A stretch of 64,000 bases of DNA, taken from positions 1,648,870 through 1,712,869 of the forward strand of contig NZ_CP149925.1 in assembly GCF_038087665.1 (NCBI RefSeq), written 5' to 3'. Each line of letters opens with the position of its first letter. The stretch's first letter is position 1. The DNA comes from Gallaecimonas sp. GXIMD4217. Its GTDB lineage: Bacteria; Pseudomonadota; Gammaproteobacteria; Enterobacterales; Gallaecimonadaceae. The notes beneath the pieces are model-generated. The model made no database searches and was not told the DNA's origin. It saw only the letters and a list, made by a program, of their open reading frames with translations. Position numbers and translations under genes: made by a program. This document shows, piece by piece, positions 19,084 through 37,341 of the stretch.

Positions 19084-21555
19084 TCAATCTCCGGTCGGGC
19101 TCGGCACCAGGACGTCCCTGTTGCCGTTGTGGCCAGGTGCAGATACGACACCGGCCATTTCCATCTGTTCAATGAGGCGGGCGGCCCTGTTGTAGCCGAT
19201 CTTGAGCTTGCGCTGGACGCTGGAGATGGAGCCGCGGCGGCTCTCGATGACGAAGGCCACCGCCTCGTCGTAGAGGGGATCCTTCTCGGCGTCGTCCTCG
19301 AGCTGTTCGCCCGGCAGCAGGGTCTCCTGGGTCACCTCGCCGCTCAGGATGGCGTCGATGTACTGGGGCTTGCCGCGCTTCTTCCAGTCCTCCACCACCT
19401 TGTGCACCTCGTGGTCGTCGACAAAGGCGCCGTGGACCCGGGTCGGCACCCCGGTGCCCGGCGGCAGGTAGAGCATGTCGCCCTGGCCCAGCAGGCTCTC
19501 GGCGCCCTGCTGATCCAGTATGGTGCGCGAGTCTATCTTGCTGGACACCTGGAAGGCGATGCGGGTGGGGATGTTGGCCTTGATGAGGCCGGTTATCACG
19601 TCCACGGACGGGCGCTGGGTGGCCAGGATCAGGTGGATGCCGGCCGCCCTCGCCTTCTGGGCGATGCGGGCGATGAGCTCTTCCACCTTCTTGCCCACTA
19701 TCATCATCATGTCGGCGAACTCGTCCACCACCACCACGATGCGGGGCATGGGCTCCAGATCCGGCGCCTCCAGCTCCATGGACTGGGCCTGGTTCCAGAG
19801 CGGATCCTTGATGGGCTGGCCGGCGGCGATGGCGTCCTTGATCTTCTTGTTATAGCCCTTGAGGTTACGCACCCCCATCAGCGACATCAGCTTGTAGCGG
19901 CGCTCCATCTCGCCCACGCACCAGCGCAGGGCATTGGCGGCGTCCTTCATGTCGGTGACCACCTCGGTGAGCAGGTGGGGGATGCCCTCGTAGACCGACA
20001 GCTCCAGCATCTTGGGGTCGATCATGATCAGGCGCACGTCTTCCGGGGCGCTCTTGTACAGTAGCGACACCAGCATGACGTTGACGCCCACGGACTTACC
20101 GGAGCCCGTGGTACCGGCCACCAGCAGGTGCGGCATCTTGGCCAGATCCACCACCACCGAATTGCCGGCAATGTCCTTGCCCAGCACCATGGTCAGGGGC
20201 GAGTCGGCCTCTTCAAACTGCCTGTTGTTGATGACCTCGGACAGGTACACCACCTCACGGTGCTGGTTGGGCACTTCCAGGCCGATCACCGACTTGCCGG
20301 GGATCACTTCCACCACCCGCACGGAAATGGCCGACAGGGCCCGGGCCAGATCCTTGGACAGGTTGCTGATCTTGGAGACCTTGACGCCGGGCGCCAGATC
20401 CAGCTCGAAACGGGTGATCACCGGGCCCGGGTGCACGTCCACCACCGTGGCCTGGATGTTGAAGTCGGCCAGCTTGGCCTCCACCAGCCGGGAGACCTGC
20501 TCCAGCTCTTCCTCTGTGATGGGATTGCGGTTCTTGTCCGGCCTGTCCAGCAGGTTCATGGACGGGAAAGGCTCGGCCGGCGCTTCGGCAACGGCGGCCA
20601 GGGCCTGGCCGCTTTGGGCCGGTTTGGGCTTGACCGGCGCCGGGGCCGAGGCTTCATCCAGCCAGGGCAGATCCAGTTCTTCCTCCCGGTCCTCTTGCTC
20701 GTCGGCGGACCAGGACAGCACCGGCTCTTCCCGCGCCGCCCTGGGTTCGTCGTCCAGGGCGCTCAGGGCAGGAAGCTCGGGCTCGGCGGCAAACAGGCTG
20801 GGCTCTTCCCGGCGCTGCGGCGTTTTCGGCGCCTCTTCGGCCAGGAACTCGACCTCTTCACCGGCCTCGACCTCATCGGCTTCGGCCTCGTCGTTACGGC
20901 GGCCAAAGCGCGGCAGGCTGGGCCTGGGCAGGCTGACATCGACGCCGTCACGGAAGCGGTCCAGGAACCATTGGCCGCCGGCTATGGTGGCGGCGCCCAG
21001 GCGATCCACCAGGGCCACCCAGGACAGGCCGGTGATCATGGTGACGCCCATGGCGATCATGGCCAGCAGGATGATCAGGGTGCCGACGAAGTTGAACCAG
21101 GGCTGCAGGGCACTGGCCATGAGGTCGCCCAGCAGGCCGCCGGCGGAATAGGTGTGCAGATCGGCAAAATGGATGCTGGCGATGCCGGTAAAGCCCAGCA
21201 CCGCCAGCACCACGCCGATGAGGCGCAGGGCCACGGCCAGGTAGTCGATGCTGACCAGGGCCCGGTAATGGCGGAACATCACCCAGCCGGCCAGGGCCAT
21301 CAGCAGCGGCAGCGGGTAGGCCAGCAGCCCCAGGCCAAAGAACAGGATGTCGGCCAGCCAGGCGCCAATGGTGCCGGCGGCATTGCGGATCTCGCCCGGC
21401 ACCCCGGTCTGGGACCAGCCCGGATCGGCCGGGTGGAAGCTGAACAGGGCGATCAGCAGGAAAAGGGAAAACAGGGTACTCACCACCAGCCCCGCTTCGA
21501 GCAGGCGCTGAACGCCGGATAAGGATCTGAGCTCGTTACGCTCGGTCAAGTTCAA
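19084..21555 (-). CDS. ftsK: DNA translocase FtsK
   Basis: FtsK couples septum formation to chromosome dimer resolution, pumping DNA toward XerCD/dif. The 823-residue protein has four N-terminal membrane helices (about 20-185), an acidic, proline-rich linker (about 210-320), the motor domain with Walker A GTTGSGKS at 481-488 and Walker [14 protein letters not shown], and a C-terminal gamma winged helix ([20 protein letters not shown]) that reads KOPS sites. The linker is far shorter than in E. coli FtsK (1329 residues), as in many relatives. GGGAG precedes the start. It lies between lrp and lolA as in E. coli. Confidence 0.96.
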   Translation of the reverse strand: MNLTERNELRSLSGVQRLLEAGLVVSTLFSLFLLIALFSFHPADPGWSQTGVPGEIRNAAGTIGAWLADILFFGLGLLAYPLPLLMALAGWVMFRHYRALVSIDYLAVALRLIGVVLAVLGFTGIASIHFADLHTYSAGGLLGDLMASALQPWFNFVGTLIILLAMIAMGVTMITGLSWVALVDRLGAATIAGGQWFLDRFRDGVDVSLPRPSLPRFGRRNDEAEADEVEAGEEVEFLAEEAPKTPQRREEPSLFAAEPELPALSALDDEPRAAREEPVLSWSADEQEDREEELDLPWLDEASAPAPVKPKPAQSGQALAAVAEAPAEPFPSMNLLDRPDKNRNPITEEELEQVSRLVEAKLADFNIQATVVDVHPGPVITRFELDLAPGVKVSKISNLSKDLARALSAISVRVVEVIPGKSVIGLEVPNQHREVVYLSEVINNRQFEEADSPLTMVLGKDIAGNSVVVDLAKMPHLLVAGTTGSGKSVGVNVMLVSLLYKSAPEDVRLIMIDPKMLELSVYEGIPHLLTEVVTDMKDAANALRWCVGEMERRYKLMSLMGVRNLKGYNKKIKDAIAAGQPIKDPLWNQAQSMELEAPDLEPMPRIVVVVDEFADMMMIVGKKVEELIARIAQKARAAGIHLILATQRPSVDVITGLIKANIPTRIAFQVSSKIDSRTILDQQGAESLLGQGDMLYLPPGTGVPTRVHGAFVDDHEVHKVVEDWKKRGKPQYIDAILSGEVTQETLLPGEQLEDDAEKDPLYDEAVAFVIESRRGSISSVQRKLKIGYNRAARLIEQMEMAGVVSAPGHNGNRDVLVPSPTGD

Positions 21556-21635
21556 TACTCCCTGAAACGAAATGCGGCGGTCTTATATGGAATGCGCTGA
21601 CCGTCTCTTATTACTGTCGGGCCATGATAACAGCC

Positions 21636-22127
21636 CTAATTCTCAATCAGTACCTTGGCCTGGTTTTTGACTTCTTCCATAACCACATAGGTACGGGTCT
21701 CCTTGACCCCGGGCAGGCGCAGCAGGGTTTCCCCCAACAGCTCGCGATAGGCAGACATATCGGCTACCCGGGTCTTGAGCAGGTAGTCGAAATCACCAGA
21801 GACCAGGTGGCACTCCTGGATGATGTCCAGCTTCTGCACCGCCTGGGTGAAGTCGTCGAAGATATCGGAGGAGGTCCGGTCCAGGGTTACCTCCACGAAT
21901 ACCAGCAGCGCCGAGCCCAGGAACCTGGGGTTGATGATGGCCGTGTAGCCCTGGATATAGCCGTCCCGCTCCAGGCGTTTAACCCTTTCCAGACAAGGGG
22001 TTGGGCTAAGACCGACGCGCCTGGAGAGTTCCACGTTGGAGATGCGGCCGTCGTTTTGCAGCTCTATCAGGATATTGCGGTCGATCCTGTCCAGTTCTTT
22101 CGTCGGCTTGCGCGCCTTGGGTAGCAT
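21636..22127 (-). CDS. lrp: leucine-responsive regulatory protein
   Basis: Lrp is a global regulator of amino acid metabolism that senses leucine. The 163-residue protein has an AsnC-type helix-turn-helix (LDRIDRNILIELQNDGRISNVELSRRVGLSPTPCLERVK is split here only by length, residues 12-50) and a C-terminal RAM ligand domain with ECHLVSGDFDYLLKTRVAD. It is close to E. coli Lrp (164). It is divergent from ald, a frequent Lrp target, and upstream of ftsK, matching the E. coli lrp-ftsK order. Confidence 0.96.
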   Translation of the reverse strand: MLPKARKPTKELDRIDRNILIELQNDGRISNVELSRRVGLSPTPCLERVKRLERDGYIQGYTAIINPRFLGSALLVFVEVTLDRTSSDIFDDFTQAVQKLDIIQECHLVSGDFDYLLKTRVADMSAYRELLGETLLRLPGVKETRTYVVMEEVKNQAKVLIEN

Positions 22128-22259
22128 AAATCCACTTTTTGCTTGGCGTGAATCAGAGCAAAATACTGTTTTTTGCCTAAAAAAAGCAACTCATTCTCTG
22201 AACTGCTACCTATACTAGCGACCAAATTCAACCACTGCCTGAATATAAGGAAAACAGCG
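22128..22259. promoter_or_regulatory. lrp/ald divergent control region
   Basis: This 132-base AT-rich gap holds both promoters. For ald a TATACT (22211-22216) is a candidate -10 box with no good -35. For lrp, TTGCTT (22189-22184) and TATTTT (22165-22160) on the minus strand are 18 bases apart. Lrp binding here is expected from the family arrangement but no site is proven. Confidence 0.45.
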
Positions 22260-24439
<2,180 letters not shown>

Positions 24440-24445
24440 ACAAGG

Positions 24446-24467
24446 GGGCCGCTTAGCGGCCCTTTTT
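24446..24467 (+). terminator. trxB terminator
   Basis: GGGCCGC (24446-24452) pairs with GCGGCCC (24456-24462), followed by five T residues. Confidence 0.8.
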
Positions 24468-24516
24468 GTTCTGGCTTACACTTTTCTATGGGCTTTTCGT
24501 TTTTTGGTTAACGCCG

Positions 24517-25219
24517 ATGACCATAGCGCTACCTGAATTACCGGAAAACCCCTGTCTCTTTCCAGATCCGATCACGGCACTGGATTCGCCCAATGGACTG
24601 TTGGCTTTTGGGGGTGATCTGTCGCCGACACGTTTGATGTCCGCCTACCGTCTGGGGATCTTCCCCTGGTTCAACCCGGGCGAGCCCATACTGTGGTGGT
24701 CGCCCAATCCCCGCGCCGTGGCGCGACCGGGCGACGTCTACCTGTCACGCAGCCTGGCCAAGTGGCTGCGCAAGACCCCCTACCGCTATACCCTCAACAG
24801 GGCCTTTACCCAGGTGCTGGACGGCTGCAGCGCCCCGAGAAAGGAGCAGCAGGGCACCTGGCTGAGCCCCCTGATGCGGGCCGCCTATATCCAGCTGCAC
24901 CAGCTCAGGCTGGCCCATTCCCTGGAGGTCTGGCTGGACGACGAACTGGTGGGCGGTCTCTATGGCGTCGCCATCGGCAAGATCTTCTGCGGTGAGTCCA
25001 TGTTCCACCGCCGCTCCAATGCCTCCAAGGCGGCCTTCGTGATGCTGCACCAGCACCTGGCCGCCGTCGGCACCCAACTCATCGACTGCCAGCTGATGAA
25101 CCCCCACCTGGCCTCCCTGGGCGTGCTCGAGATCCCCAGGGGCCAGTTCCTGGATCTGCTGGCCGCCCTTAGGGACGGCACCGTGCAGCCGGACGCCTGG
25201 CTGCCCCAGGAGCTCCACC

Positions 25220-25230
<11 letters not shown>
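24517..25230 (+). CDS. aat: leucyl/phenylalanyl-tRNA--protein transferase
   Basis: Aat adds Leu or Phe to proteins with N-terminal Lys or Arg, creating N-degrons for ClpS/ClpAP. The 237-residue protein contains the family signature FPDPITALDSPNGLLAFGGD, GIFPWFNPGEPILWWSPNPR and FCGESMFHRRSNASKAAF. No clear Shine-Dalgarno sequence is seen before the ATG at 24517. Its end overlaps bpt by 11 bases, and clpA/clpS lie just beyond infA, so this N-degron pathway is clustered. Confidence 0.96.
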
Positions 25231-26216
<986 letters not shown>

Positions 26217-26227
26217 GCAGCGAAATC

Positions 26228-26257
26228 AAAAAGCCCGGCCAGATGGCCGGGCTTTTT
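26228..26257. terminator. bidirectional terminator between infA and clpA
   Basis: AGCCCGGCC (26232-26240) pairs with GGCCGGGCT (26245-26253) around an AGAT loop, with A and T runs on both sides. Confidence 0.9.
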
Positions 26258-26269
26258 CTATTCGCCTGC

Positions 26270-28522
26270 TCAGGTGGTGGCGTCTGCGGTCTGGCCCTGG
26301 CAATCCAGGGTCAGCTCCCCGTCCCTGACGCTGACCAGTACCCTGCCCCCTTCGGTGAGGGCACCGAACAGCAGCTCGTTGGCCAGCGGCTTCTTGAGGT
26401 GTTCCTGGATCACCCTGGCCATGGGCCGGGCACCCATGCTGCGGTCGTAGCCCTTCTCCGCCAGCCAGGTCTTGGCCTCGGCGTCCACCTCCAGCGACAC
26501 GCCGCGGCCGTCCAGCTGGGCCTGGAGCTCGGTGAGGAACTTGTCCACCACCTGGGCGATGACGGTGGGGCTGAGGTGATTGAACCAGACGATGCCGTCC
26601 AGGCGGTTACGGAACTCCGGTGAGAACACCCTGTTGATCTCCTCCAGGGCGTTGTCGTCATGGTCCACCGTCTTGAAGCCCATGCTCTTGCGCTCGGTTT
26701 CCCGCACCCCGGCGTTGGTGGTCATCACCAGGATCACGTTGCGAAAGTCCGCCTTGCGGCCGTTGTTGTCAGTCAGGGTGCCGTTGTCCATCACCTGCAG
26801 CAGCAGGTTGAACACGTCCGGGTGGGCCTTCTCTATCTCATCCAGCAGCACCACCGAATGGGGCTGCTTGATCACCGCCTCGGTGAGCAGGCCGCCCTGG
26901 TCATAGCCCACATAGCCCGGGGGCGCACCGATCAGCCTTGAGACGGTGTGGCGCTCCATGTATTCCGACATGTCGAAACGAACCAGCTCCACCCCCATTT
27001 GCCGGGCCAGCTGCTGGGTCACCTCGGTCTTGCCGACCCCGGTGGGACCGGCCAGCAGGAAGGAGCCCACCGGCTTGTGTTCGGTGCCCAGGCCGGCCCG
27101 CGCCAGGCGGATGGAGGCGGTCAGGGCGTCGATGGCCTGATCCTGGCCGAACACCACCAGCTTGAGGTTGCGATCCAGGTTGGCCAGCACGTCCTTGTCG
27201 GAGCTGGACACGGATTTTTCCGGGATCCGCGCCATGCGGGCCACCACCGACTCGATATCGGCCTCGTTGACCGTCTTGCGGCGCTTGGGCAGCAACCGCG
27301 CCCGGGCGCCGGCCTCGTCGATGACGTCTATGGCCTTGTCCGGCAGATGGCGCTCGTTGATGTACTTGGCGGACAGCTCGGCCGCCGCCTTCAGGGCCCC
27401 CTGGGTATAGCGCACGTCATGGTGCTCTTCGTAGTGGCCCTTGAGGCCCTGGAGGATCTTCACCGTATCGGCGATGGACGGCTCGGTGATGTCGATCTTC
27501 TGGAAGCGGCGGGCCAGGGCCCTGTCCTTTTCGAAGATGCCCCGGTATTCCTGGTAGGTGGTGGAGCCCATGCAGCGCAGGTTGCCCGAGGCCAGCAGCG
27601 GCTTGATCAGGTTGGAGGCGTCGGTCTGGCCGCCGGAGGCGGCCCCGGCACCTATGATGGTGTGGATCTCGTCGATGAAGAGCACGGCGCCCTCTTCGTC
27701 CTGGAGCTCCTTGATCAGGGACTTGAAGCGCTTCTCGAAATCGCCCCGGTACTTGGTGCCGGCCAGCAGCGCCCCCATGTCCAGTGAATAGACGGTGGCG
27801 TTGCCGATAAGCTCCGGCACCTCGCCGTCGACGATGCGCTTGGCCAGGCCCTCGGCGATGGCGGTCTTGCCCACCCCGGCCTCGCCCACGAACAGCGGGT
27901 TGTTCTTGCGGCGCCGGCACAGCACCTGGATGGTCCTGTCCAGCTCGACCTCGCGGCCGATCAGCGGATCTATCTTGCCCTTCTCGGCCAGCCTGTTGAG
28001 GTTGACGGTGAGGTTGTCCAGCAGGCGTTCCGAATCTTCCTCGCCGGCCTCTTCCTGTTCATTGTTCAGCCCCAGGGGCTCTTCCTCACCCTTGCCGATG
28101 CCGTGGGAGATGTAGTTGACCACGTCCAGCCGAGAGATGTCGGCCTTGCGCAGGATGTAGACGGCCTGGCTCTCCTGTTCGCCGAAGATGGCCACCAGCA
28201 CATTGGCGCCATTGACCTCATCACGGCCGGAGCTCTGTACGTGGAATACCGCCCGCTGCAGCACGCGCTGGAAGCCCAGGGTCGGCTGGGTCTCCCGTTC
28301 GCTGTCATCCTGGGGAATGCGGGGCGTGGTGTCGGCAACGAAGCCTTCCAGCTCGTCGCGCAGTTGCTGCAGGTCACCGCCACAGGCCACCAGGGCCTCG
28401 GCAGCGGCGCTGTTGTCCAGCAGGGCCAGCAGCAGGTGCTCAACGGTCAGGAACTCGTGCCGCTCGGCGCGGGCACGGCGAAAGGCTCCGTTAAGGCTTT
28501 GCTCGAGATCTTTGTTCAGCAT
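26270..28522 (-). CDS. clpA: ATP-dependent Clp protease ATP-binding subunit ClpA
   Basis: ClpA unfolds substrates and feeds them to the ClpP peptidase. The 750-residue protein (E. coli 758) has an N-terminal ClpS/substrate-binding domain (1-140) and two AAA+ modules: Walker A GEAGVGKT in the first, GPTGVGKT in the second, with [14 protein letters not shown] and [13 protein letters not shown]alker B motifs. clpS lies upstream on the same strand, 31 bases away, unlike enterobacteria in which the two are also adjacent but often separately promoted. The gene converges on infA. Confidence 0.97.
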   Translation of the reverse strand: MLNKDLEQSLNGAFRRARAERHEFLTVEHLLLALLDNSAAAEALVACGGDLQQLRDELEGFVADTTPRIPQDDSERETQPTLGFQRVLQRAVFHVQSSGRDEVNGANVLVAIFGEQESQAVYILRKADISRLDVVNYISHGIGKGEEEPLGLNNEQEEAGEEDSERLLDNLTVNLNRLAEKGKIDPLIGREVELDRTIQVLCRRRKNNPLFVGEAGVGKTAIAEGLAKRIVDGEVPELIGNATVYSLDMGALLAGTKYRGDFEKRFKSLIKELQDEEGAVLFIDEIHTIIGAGAASGGQTDASNLIKPLLASGNLRCMGSTTYQEYRGIFEKDRALARRFQKIDITEPSIADTVKILQGLKGHYEEHHDVRYTQGALKAAAELSAKYINERHLPDKAIDVIDEAGARARLLPKRRKTVNEADIESVVARMARIPEKSVSSSDKDVLANLDRNLKLVVFGQDQAIDALTASIRLARAGLGTEHKPVGSFLLAGPTGVGKTEVTQQLARQMGVELVRFDMSEYMERHTVSRLIGAPPGYVGYDQGGLLTEAVIKQPHSVVLLDEIEKAHPDVFNLLLQVMDNGTLTDNNGRKADFRNVILVMTTNAGVRETERKSMGFKTVDHDDNALEEINRVFSPEFRNRLDGIVWFNHLSPTVIAQVVDKFLTELQAQLDGRGVSLEVDAEAKTWLAEKGYDRSMGARPMARVIQEHLKKPLANELLFGALTEGGRVLVSVRDGELTLDCQGQTADATT

Positions 28523-28553
28523 GGGCGCCCCCTATGGTTACAACTCGCGGCGG

Positions 28554-28868
28554 TTATGCTTCTTCCATGGTACACAACAACGGGTGTTCGTGCTCTCTGG
28601 CGTAACGATTCACCTGTGCGACCTTGGTTTCTGCGATCTCCGCCGTAAATATGCCGCACACCCCCTTTCCCTGGTAATGCACGGCCAGCATGATCTGTGT
28701 GGCCTTCTCCGTGTCCATGTTGAAAAAACGCTGTAACACTTCCACGACAAAATCCATGGGCGTGTAGTCGTCGTTGTTGAGTACGACCTTGTACATGGGA
28801 GGACGTTTCAGGGCCGGCTCGGCCGTCTGCGTCTTCTCCTTATGTTGAATATCGGTACTGCCTGCCAT
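28554..28868 (-). CDS. clpS: ATP-dependent Clp protease adaptor ClpS
   Basis: ClpS binds proteins with N-terminal Leu, Phe, Tyr or Trp and delivers them to ClpAP. The 104-residue protein carries the N-degron pocket motif [18 protein letters not shown], with a flexible N-terminal tail before it and [19 protein letters not shown] after it. The ATG at 28868 was chosen over an upstream TTG three codons earlier. It is first in a clpS-clpA unit, divergent from cspD. Confidence 0.95.
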   Translation of the reverse strand: MAGSTDIQHKEKTQTAEPALKRPPMYKVVLNNDDYTPMDFVVEVLQRFFNMDTEKATQIMLAVHYQGKGVCGIFTAEIAETKVAQVNRYAREHEHPLLCTMEEA

Positions 28869-28946
28869 CGTTTTCAAGTCTTAGCTGCAAATTTATTAAC
28901 GTCGTCAAGAAGACAGGCATTTTTGTTAATGCGCTGTTAAAAATTC

Positions 28947-28974
28947 TTGACTCAATGATTTTCTTCACTAAATT
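28947..28974 (+). promoter_or_regulatory. candidate cspD promoter
   Basis: TTGACT (28947-28952) and TAAATT (28969-28974) are 16 bases apart in an AT-rich stretch. This leaves an untranslated leader of roughly 70 bases before cspD. Confidence 0.55.
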
Positions 28975-29053
28975 GTACTTTGAGGCGGGCCGGCCCACCA
29001 CCCAAACGGGCGGTACCGGTTGCGATGTGGACGAAACAAACAGGATAGGATGT

Positions 29054-29269
29054 ATGGCTACCGGAACAGTGAAGTGGTTTAACAACGCAAAGGGTTTTGG
29101 ATTCATCTGCCCCCAGGGCGGCGGTGAGGACGTTTTTGCCCACTACTCCACCATCCAGATGGACGGCTATCGGACACTCAAGGCCGGTCAGGAAGTGGAG
29201 TTCGAGATGACCCAGGGCCCCAAGGGATACCACGCCCAGAACATCAAGGCGCGGGAAGGCGAACGGTAG
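29054..29269 (+). CDS. cspD: cold shock-like protein CspD
   Basis: CspD binds single-stranded nucleic acid and in E. coli inhibits replication in stationary phase. The 71-residue cold-shock domain starts MATGTVKWFNNAKGFGFI with RNP1 KGFGFI and RNP2 DVFAHY. The short C-terminal extension and the location next to clpS favour CspD over CspA. An out-of-frame ATG four bases upstream is not used. A terminator follows. Confidence 0.94.
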   Translation: MATGTVKWFNNAKGFGFICPQGGGEDVFAHYSTIQMDGYRTLKAGQEVEFEMTQGPKGYHAQNIKAREGER

Positions 29270-29320
29270 CCTTAGATCCATTGAGGTTCGGCCCCAACGG
29301 GCGCCGGAACTTCCAGAGAC

Positions 29321-29353
29321 AAAAAAATGCCGGTCGAAAGACCGGCATTTTTC
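29321..29353. terminator. bidirectional terminator between cspD and icd
   Basis: ATGCCGGTC (29327-29335) pairs with GACCGGCAT (29340-29348) around GAAA; A and T runs flank both sides. Confidence 0.9.
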
Positions 29354-29366
29354 TTTGCGCTGCCCC

Positions 29367-32466
<3,100 letters not shown>

Positions 32467-32470
<4 letters not shown>

Positions 32471-32892
32471 TCTGGGCACCGACCCTGGCCTGGGTGGTAA
32501 AGGCCGGCGACCGTTACCTGTTCGTGGAAGAAGACATCGACGGCCTGGCCACCCTCAACCAGCCGGCCGGTCACCTGGAGCCGGGCGAAAGCCTGATCGC
32601 CGGCGCGAAAAGGGAGCTCCTTGAGGAAACCGGGCTCAGCCTCGACCCCCAGGGCCTGGTGGGGATCTACCGCTACGCTCTGCCCCACAAGTGCTTCCTG
32701 CGCCACACCTTCTTCGCCGAATTGCCAAAGGTCGTCGAGGTCAACCCCCAGGACGGCGACATCCTGGCCTGCCACTGGCTGACCCTGGACCAGCTGGCGT
32801 CCTGGCCCCTTCGCAGCCCCCTGGTCAGGACCTGTATCGAGGATTTCGAACAGGGCCATCGATACCCCCTGTCCGTGCTGCGCCAGCCCTAG
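32467..32892 (+). CDS. nudJ: Nudix hydrolase NudJ (phosphatase)
   Basis: NudJ hydrolyses nucleoside di- and triphosphates and thiamine pyrimidine pyrophosphate. The 141-residue protein carries a complete Nudix box, [17 protein letters not shown] then LEETGL, at about residues 38-60. It overlaps rluE by four bases and precedes mnmA by 53 bases, the same rluE-nudJ-mnmA-hflD-purB order as E. coli. Confidence 0.93.
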
Positions 32893-32897
32893 GCTTT

Positions 32898-32906
32898 TGC
32901 TACAAT
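32898..32906 (+). promoter_or_regulatory. extended -10 promoter before mnmA
   Basis: TGCTACAAT is an extended -10 element starting six bases after the nudJ stop codon. It would give mnmA-hflD its own promoter with a short leader. Confidence 0.5.
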
Positions 32907-32945
32907 GCGCGCACTTTCTGGCGCTTCGAGACGTAAGTGGAGTTC

Positions 32946-34061
32946 ATGACAGCCAAGCCCAACTCAGACATCAAGGTTATCGTCGGCATGTCCGGCGGCG
33001 TCGATTCATCCGTTTCCGCCTACCTGCTCAAGGCGCAGGGCTACCAGGTGGAAGGCCTGTTCATGAAGAACTGGGAAGAAGACGACAATGACGAATACTG
33101 CGCCGCCGCCGAAGACATGGCCGACGCGCAGGCGGTCTGCGACAAGCTGGGCATCGAGCTGCACAAGGTCAACTTCGCCGCCGAATACTGGGACAACGTC
33201 TTCGAGTATTTCCTGGACGAGTACAAGGCCGGCCGGACCCCCAATCCGGACATCATGTGCAACAAGGAAATCAAGTTCAAAGCCTTCCTGAACTTCGCCG
33301 CCGAGGCCCTGGGCGCCGACTACATCGCCACCGGCCACTATGTGCGCCGCCGGGAAAAGGACGGCCACTGCCAGATGCTGCGCGGCCTGGACGCCAACAA
33401 GGACCAGTCCTACTTCCTCTACACGCTGGGCGAAGAGCACGTGGCCCAGACCCTGTTCCCGGTCGGCGAGCTGGAGAAGCCCGAGGTGCGCCGCATCGCC
33501 GAGGAGCAGGGTCTCATCACCGCCAAGAAGAAGGACAGCACCGGCATCTGCTTTATCGGCGAGCGCAAGTTCCGCGATTTCCTCAAACAGTACCTGCCGG
33601 CCCAGCCCGGTGACATCGAGACCCCCCAGGGCGAGATCATCGGCCGCCACGAGGGCCTGATGTACCACACCCTGGGCCAGCGCAAGGGCCTTGGCATCGG
33701 CGGCATGAAGAACGCCGGCGACGATCCCTGGTACGTGGTTGACAAGGACCTCAAGCGCAACGTGCTGATCGTCGCCCAGGGCCACGATCACCCGCTGCTG
33801 TTCTCCGACGGCCTCATCGCCACCCAGCTGCACTGGGTTGACCGCACCGGTCCCCAGGCGCCGGCCCGGCTCACCGTCAAGACCCGCTACAGGCAGACCG
33901 ACATCCCCTGCCTGGTCACCCCCCAGGCCGACGGCACGCTGCGGGTCGACTTCGACGAGCCCCAGGCGGCGGTCACCCCGGGCCAGAGCGCCGTCTTCTA
34001 CGACGGCGAGGTATGCCTCGGCGGCGGCATCATCGACTGCTACCTGAGGGACGGCCAATGA
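32946..34061 (+). CDS. mnmA: tRNA-specific 2-thiouridylase MnmA
   Basis: MnmA thiolates wobble uridine 34 of tRNA-Lys, -Glu and -Gln, using sulfur from TusE (encoded at 14.3 kb). The 371-residue protein has the PP-loop [16 protein letters not shown], catalytic Cys105 in IMCNKE and persulfide Cys202 in [10 protein letters not shown]. The ATG at 32946 was preferred over a GTG nine bases upstream. The end overlaps hflD by four bases. Confidence 0.97.
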   Translation: MTAKPNSDIKVIVGMSGGVDSSVSAYLLKAQGYQVEGLFMKNWEEDDNDEYCAAAEDMADAQAVCDKLGIELHKVNFAAEYWDNVFEYFLDEYKAGRTPNPDIMCNKEIKFKAFLNFAAEALGADYIATGHYVRRREKDGHCQMLRGLDANKDQSYFLYTLGEEHVAQTLFPVGELEKPEVRRIAEEQGLITAKKKDSTGICFIGERKFRDFLKQYLPAQPGDIETPQGEIIGRHEGLMYHTLGQRKGLGIGGMKNAGDDPWYVVDKDLKRNVLIVAQGHDHPLLFSDGLIATQLHWVDRTGPQAPARLTVKTRYRQTDIPCLVTPQADGTLRVDFDEPQAAVTPGQSAVFYDGEVCLGGGIIDCYLRDGQ

Positions 34062-34663
34062 ACGGCTACCGTACCCAGGCCTTCGCCGCCATCTGCCAGG
34101 CCGTGACCCTGGTGCAGCAGATAGCCCGCCAGGGCCAGTGCGCCCAGCAGGCCCTCAAGGCGCTGCTGGGCGGCATCCTGGTCACCGATCCCCAGAGCCC
34201 GGCCGAGGTCTACGGCGACAACGGCCTGCGCCTGGGCCACCAGATGCTCATCGAGCTGATGAGCAATGCCAACGGCAACCGGGATCCCGAGCTGACCCGC
34301 TACCTGGTGGGCCTGCTGACCCTGGAGCGCCGGCTGGCCAAGCGCAAGGACGTGTTGTCGCTGCTGTCCGAGCGCATCAACCAGGTCAAGCGCCAGGTCA
34401 GCCACTATGGCCTGGAGGACGACAAGGTCCTGGCTAACCTGGCCGACATCTATTCCGAACTGATCAGCCCCCTGGGCCCCAAGGTCCAGGTGGCTGGTTC
34501 CCCCATGTATCTGCAACAGAGCCTCAACCAGCACCAGGTTCGGGCCGCCCTTCTGGGCGGCATCCGCGCCGCCGTGCTCTGGCGCCAGCTGGGAGGGCGG
34601 CGGCTGCAGCTGCTGTTCTCCCGTAGCGCCATGGTCAACGAGGCCAAAGCCTATCTCGCGTGA
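34058..34663 (+). CDS. hflD: high-frequency lysogenization protein HflD
   Basis: HflD is a peripheral inner-membrane protein known for binding phage lambda CII; its normal cellular role is unclear. The 201-residue, largely helical protein matches the family ([36 protein letters not shown]). The start overlaps the mnmA stop by four bases, and purB follows after 16 bases, the conserved mnmA-hflD-purB order. Confidence 0.93.
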   Translation: MNGYRTQAFAAICQAVTLVQQIARQGQCAQQALKALLGGILVTDPQSPAEVYGDNGLRLGHQMLIELMSNANGNRDPELTRYLVGLLTLERRLAKRKDVLSLLSERINQVKRQVSHYGLEDDKVLANLADIYSELISPLGPKVQVAGSPMYLQQSLNQHQVRAALLGGIRAAVLWRQLGGRRLQLLFSRSAMVNEAKAYLA

Positions 34664-34679
34664 ATTCAAGGAGTCCTGA

Positions 34680-36047
<1,368 letters not shown>

Positions 36048-36065
36048 TCAGGGCTCAGGGTGAAC

Positions 36066-36087
36066 AAGGCGGCTTCGGCCGCCTTTT
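36066..36087 (+). terminator. purB terminator
   Basis: AAGGCGGC (36066-36073) pairs with GCCGCCTT (36078-36085) around the stable TTCG tetraloop, followed by T residues. Confidence 0.85.
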
Positions 36088-36171
36088 CTTATACTTAGGC
36101 CAAGCCGATGGGACTTGGCCCCAGCCTCTGGCATCATTGCCGGCATAACCATTTCGAGACAGAGACGCTCC

Positions 36172-37311
36172 ATGACAATCAACTTTCCCGGCGGTACCGA
36201 CGCCTTCCTCAAGGACTACTGGCAAAAACGGCCCTGCCTGATCCGCGCCGGCTTCAGCGATTTCCAGGATCCCCTGGACGCCGACGAGCTGGCCGGCCTG
36301 GCCATGGAGGCCGACGTCGAATCCCGCCTGGTGGCCAGGACGGGCGACGACTGGCAGGTGGAACACGGCCCCTTCGAGCAGTTCCCCACCGCCGACCGGG
36401 ACTGGACCCTGCTGGTGCAGGCCGTTGATCACTGGTTGGAAGACGCCAATGCCCTGATGAGCCCCTTCCGCTTCATCCCCAACTGGCGCATCGACGACCT
36501 CATGGTCAGCTTCTCTGTGCCCGGTGGCGGTGTCGGGCCGCACCTGGATCAGTACGACGTCTTCATCATCCAGGGCTCAGGCCGCCGCCACTGGCGGGTG
36601 GGCGACAGGCAGCCGCTCAAGAGCAAGCTGCCCCACCCCAGCCTGCTGCAGGTGGAGCCCTTCGAGGAGGCGCTCATCGACGCCGAGCTCGAGCCCGGCG
36701 ACATCCTCTACATTCCCCCCGGCTTTCCCCACGAAGGCTGGGCCCTGGCGCCGTCCCTGAACTACTCTGTGGGTTTCCGGGCCCCGTCGGGGCGGGACTT
36801 GCTCACCAAGCTGGCCGACTACGCCATCGACCACGAATGCTTCAATGACCGCTACGCCGATCCCGATCTGCTGCCCCGCAGGGATCCCGGCGAGATCCAG
36901 CGCAGCGAGCTCAAGCGCCTCAAGGCGGTGCTGCAGACCACCCTGGAGGACGAAGACAAGCTCTACGACTTCCTGGGCCGCTACCTGTCGGAAGCCAAGC
37001 ACGAGCTGGATCTGGCGCCCCCCGAGCCCGAATACGGCCCGGACGACATCCAGGCCGCACTGCTGGAGGGCGAGCGCCTCCACCGCCTGCCCGGTGCCCG
37101 TACCCTCTACCTGGCCGGCAACGCCACCACCCTCTACCTGGACGGCGAGGCGATCCGTTTCGACGCGGGTTGCGAGAAGGGCGTGCAGGCCCTGGCCAAC
37201 CGGGAGCAGCTGAGCCACGACGACATCAGCGATCTGCTGGCCAGCACCGGCGCCCTCACCACCCTGGCGCAACTGGTCAACGCCGGCTACTGGTATTTCC
37301 CTGAGCCATAA
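36172..37311 (+). CDS. roxA: ribosomal protein L16 arginine hydroxylase RoxA (YcfD)
   Basis: This 2-oxoglutarate/iron oxygenase hydroxylates an arginine of ribosomal protein uL16. The 379-residue JmjC-type protein has the iron ligands His124 and Asp126 in HLDQYDVF and a later His in PHEGWALAP, then a C-terminal winged-helix-like region. The ATG at 36172 gives MTINFPGGTDAFLKDYWQKRP, matching E. coli YcfD (373). In E. coli the gene also lies near purB, with phoPQ between; phoPQ is absent here. Confidence 0.93.
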   Translation: MTINFPGGTDAFLKDYWQKRPCLIRAGFSDFQDPLDADELAGLAMEADVESRLVARTGDDWQVEHGPFEQFPTADRDWTLLVQAVDHWLEDANALMSPFRFIPNWRIDDLMVSFSVPGGGVGPHLDQYDVFIIQGSGRRHWRVGDRQPLKSKLPHPSLLQVEPFEEALIDAELEPGDILYIPPGFPHEGWALAPSLNYSVGFRAPSGRDLLTKLADYAIDHECFNDRYADPDLLPRRDPGEIQRSELKRLKAVLQTTLEDEDKLYDFLGRYLSEAKHELDLAPPEPEYGPDDIQAALLEGERLHRLPGARTLYLAGNATTLYLDGEAIRFDAGCEKGVQALANREQLSHDDISDLLASTGALTTLAQLVNAGYWYFPEP

Positions 37312-37337
37312 AAAAACCCGCCGGTCGGCGGGTTTTT
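37311..37337. terminator. bidirectional terminator after roxA
   Basis: ACCCGCC (37316-37322) pairs with GGCGGGT (37327-37333), flanked by A residues on the left and T residues on the right, serving roxA and the minus-strand DUF4826 gene. Confidence 0.85.
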
Positions 37338-37341
37338 GCTG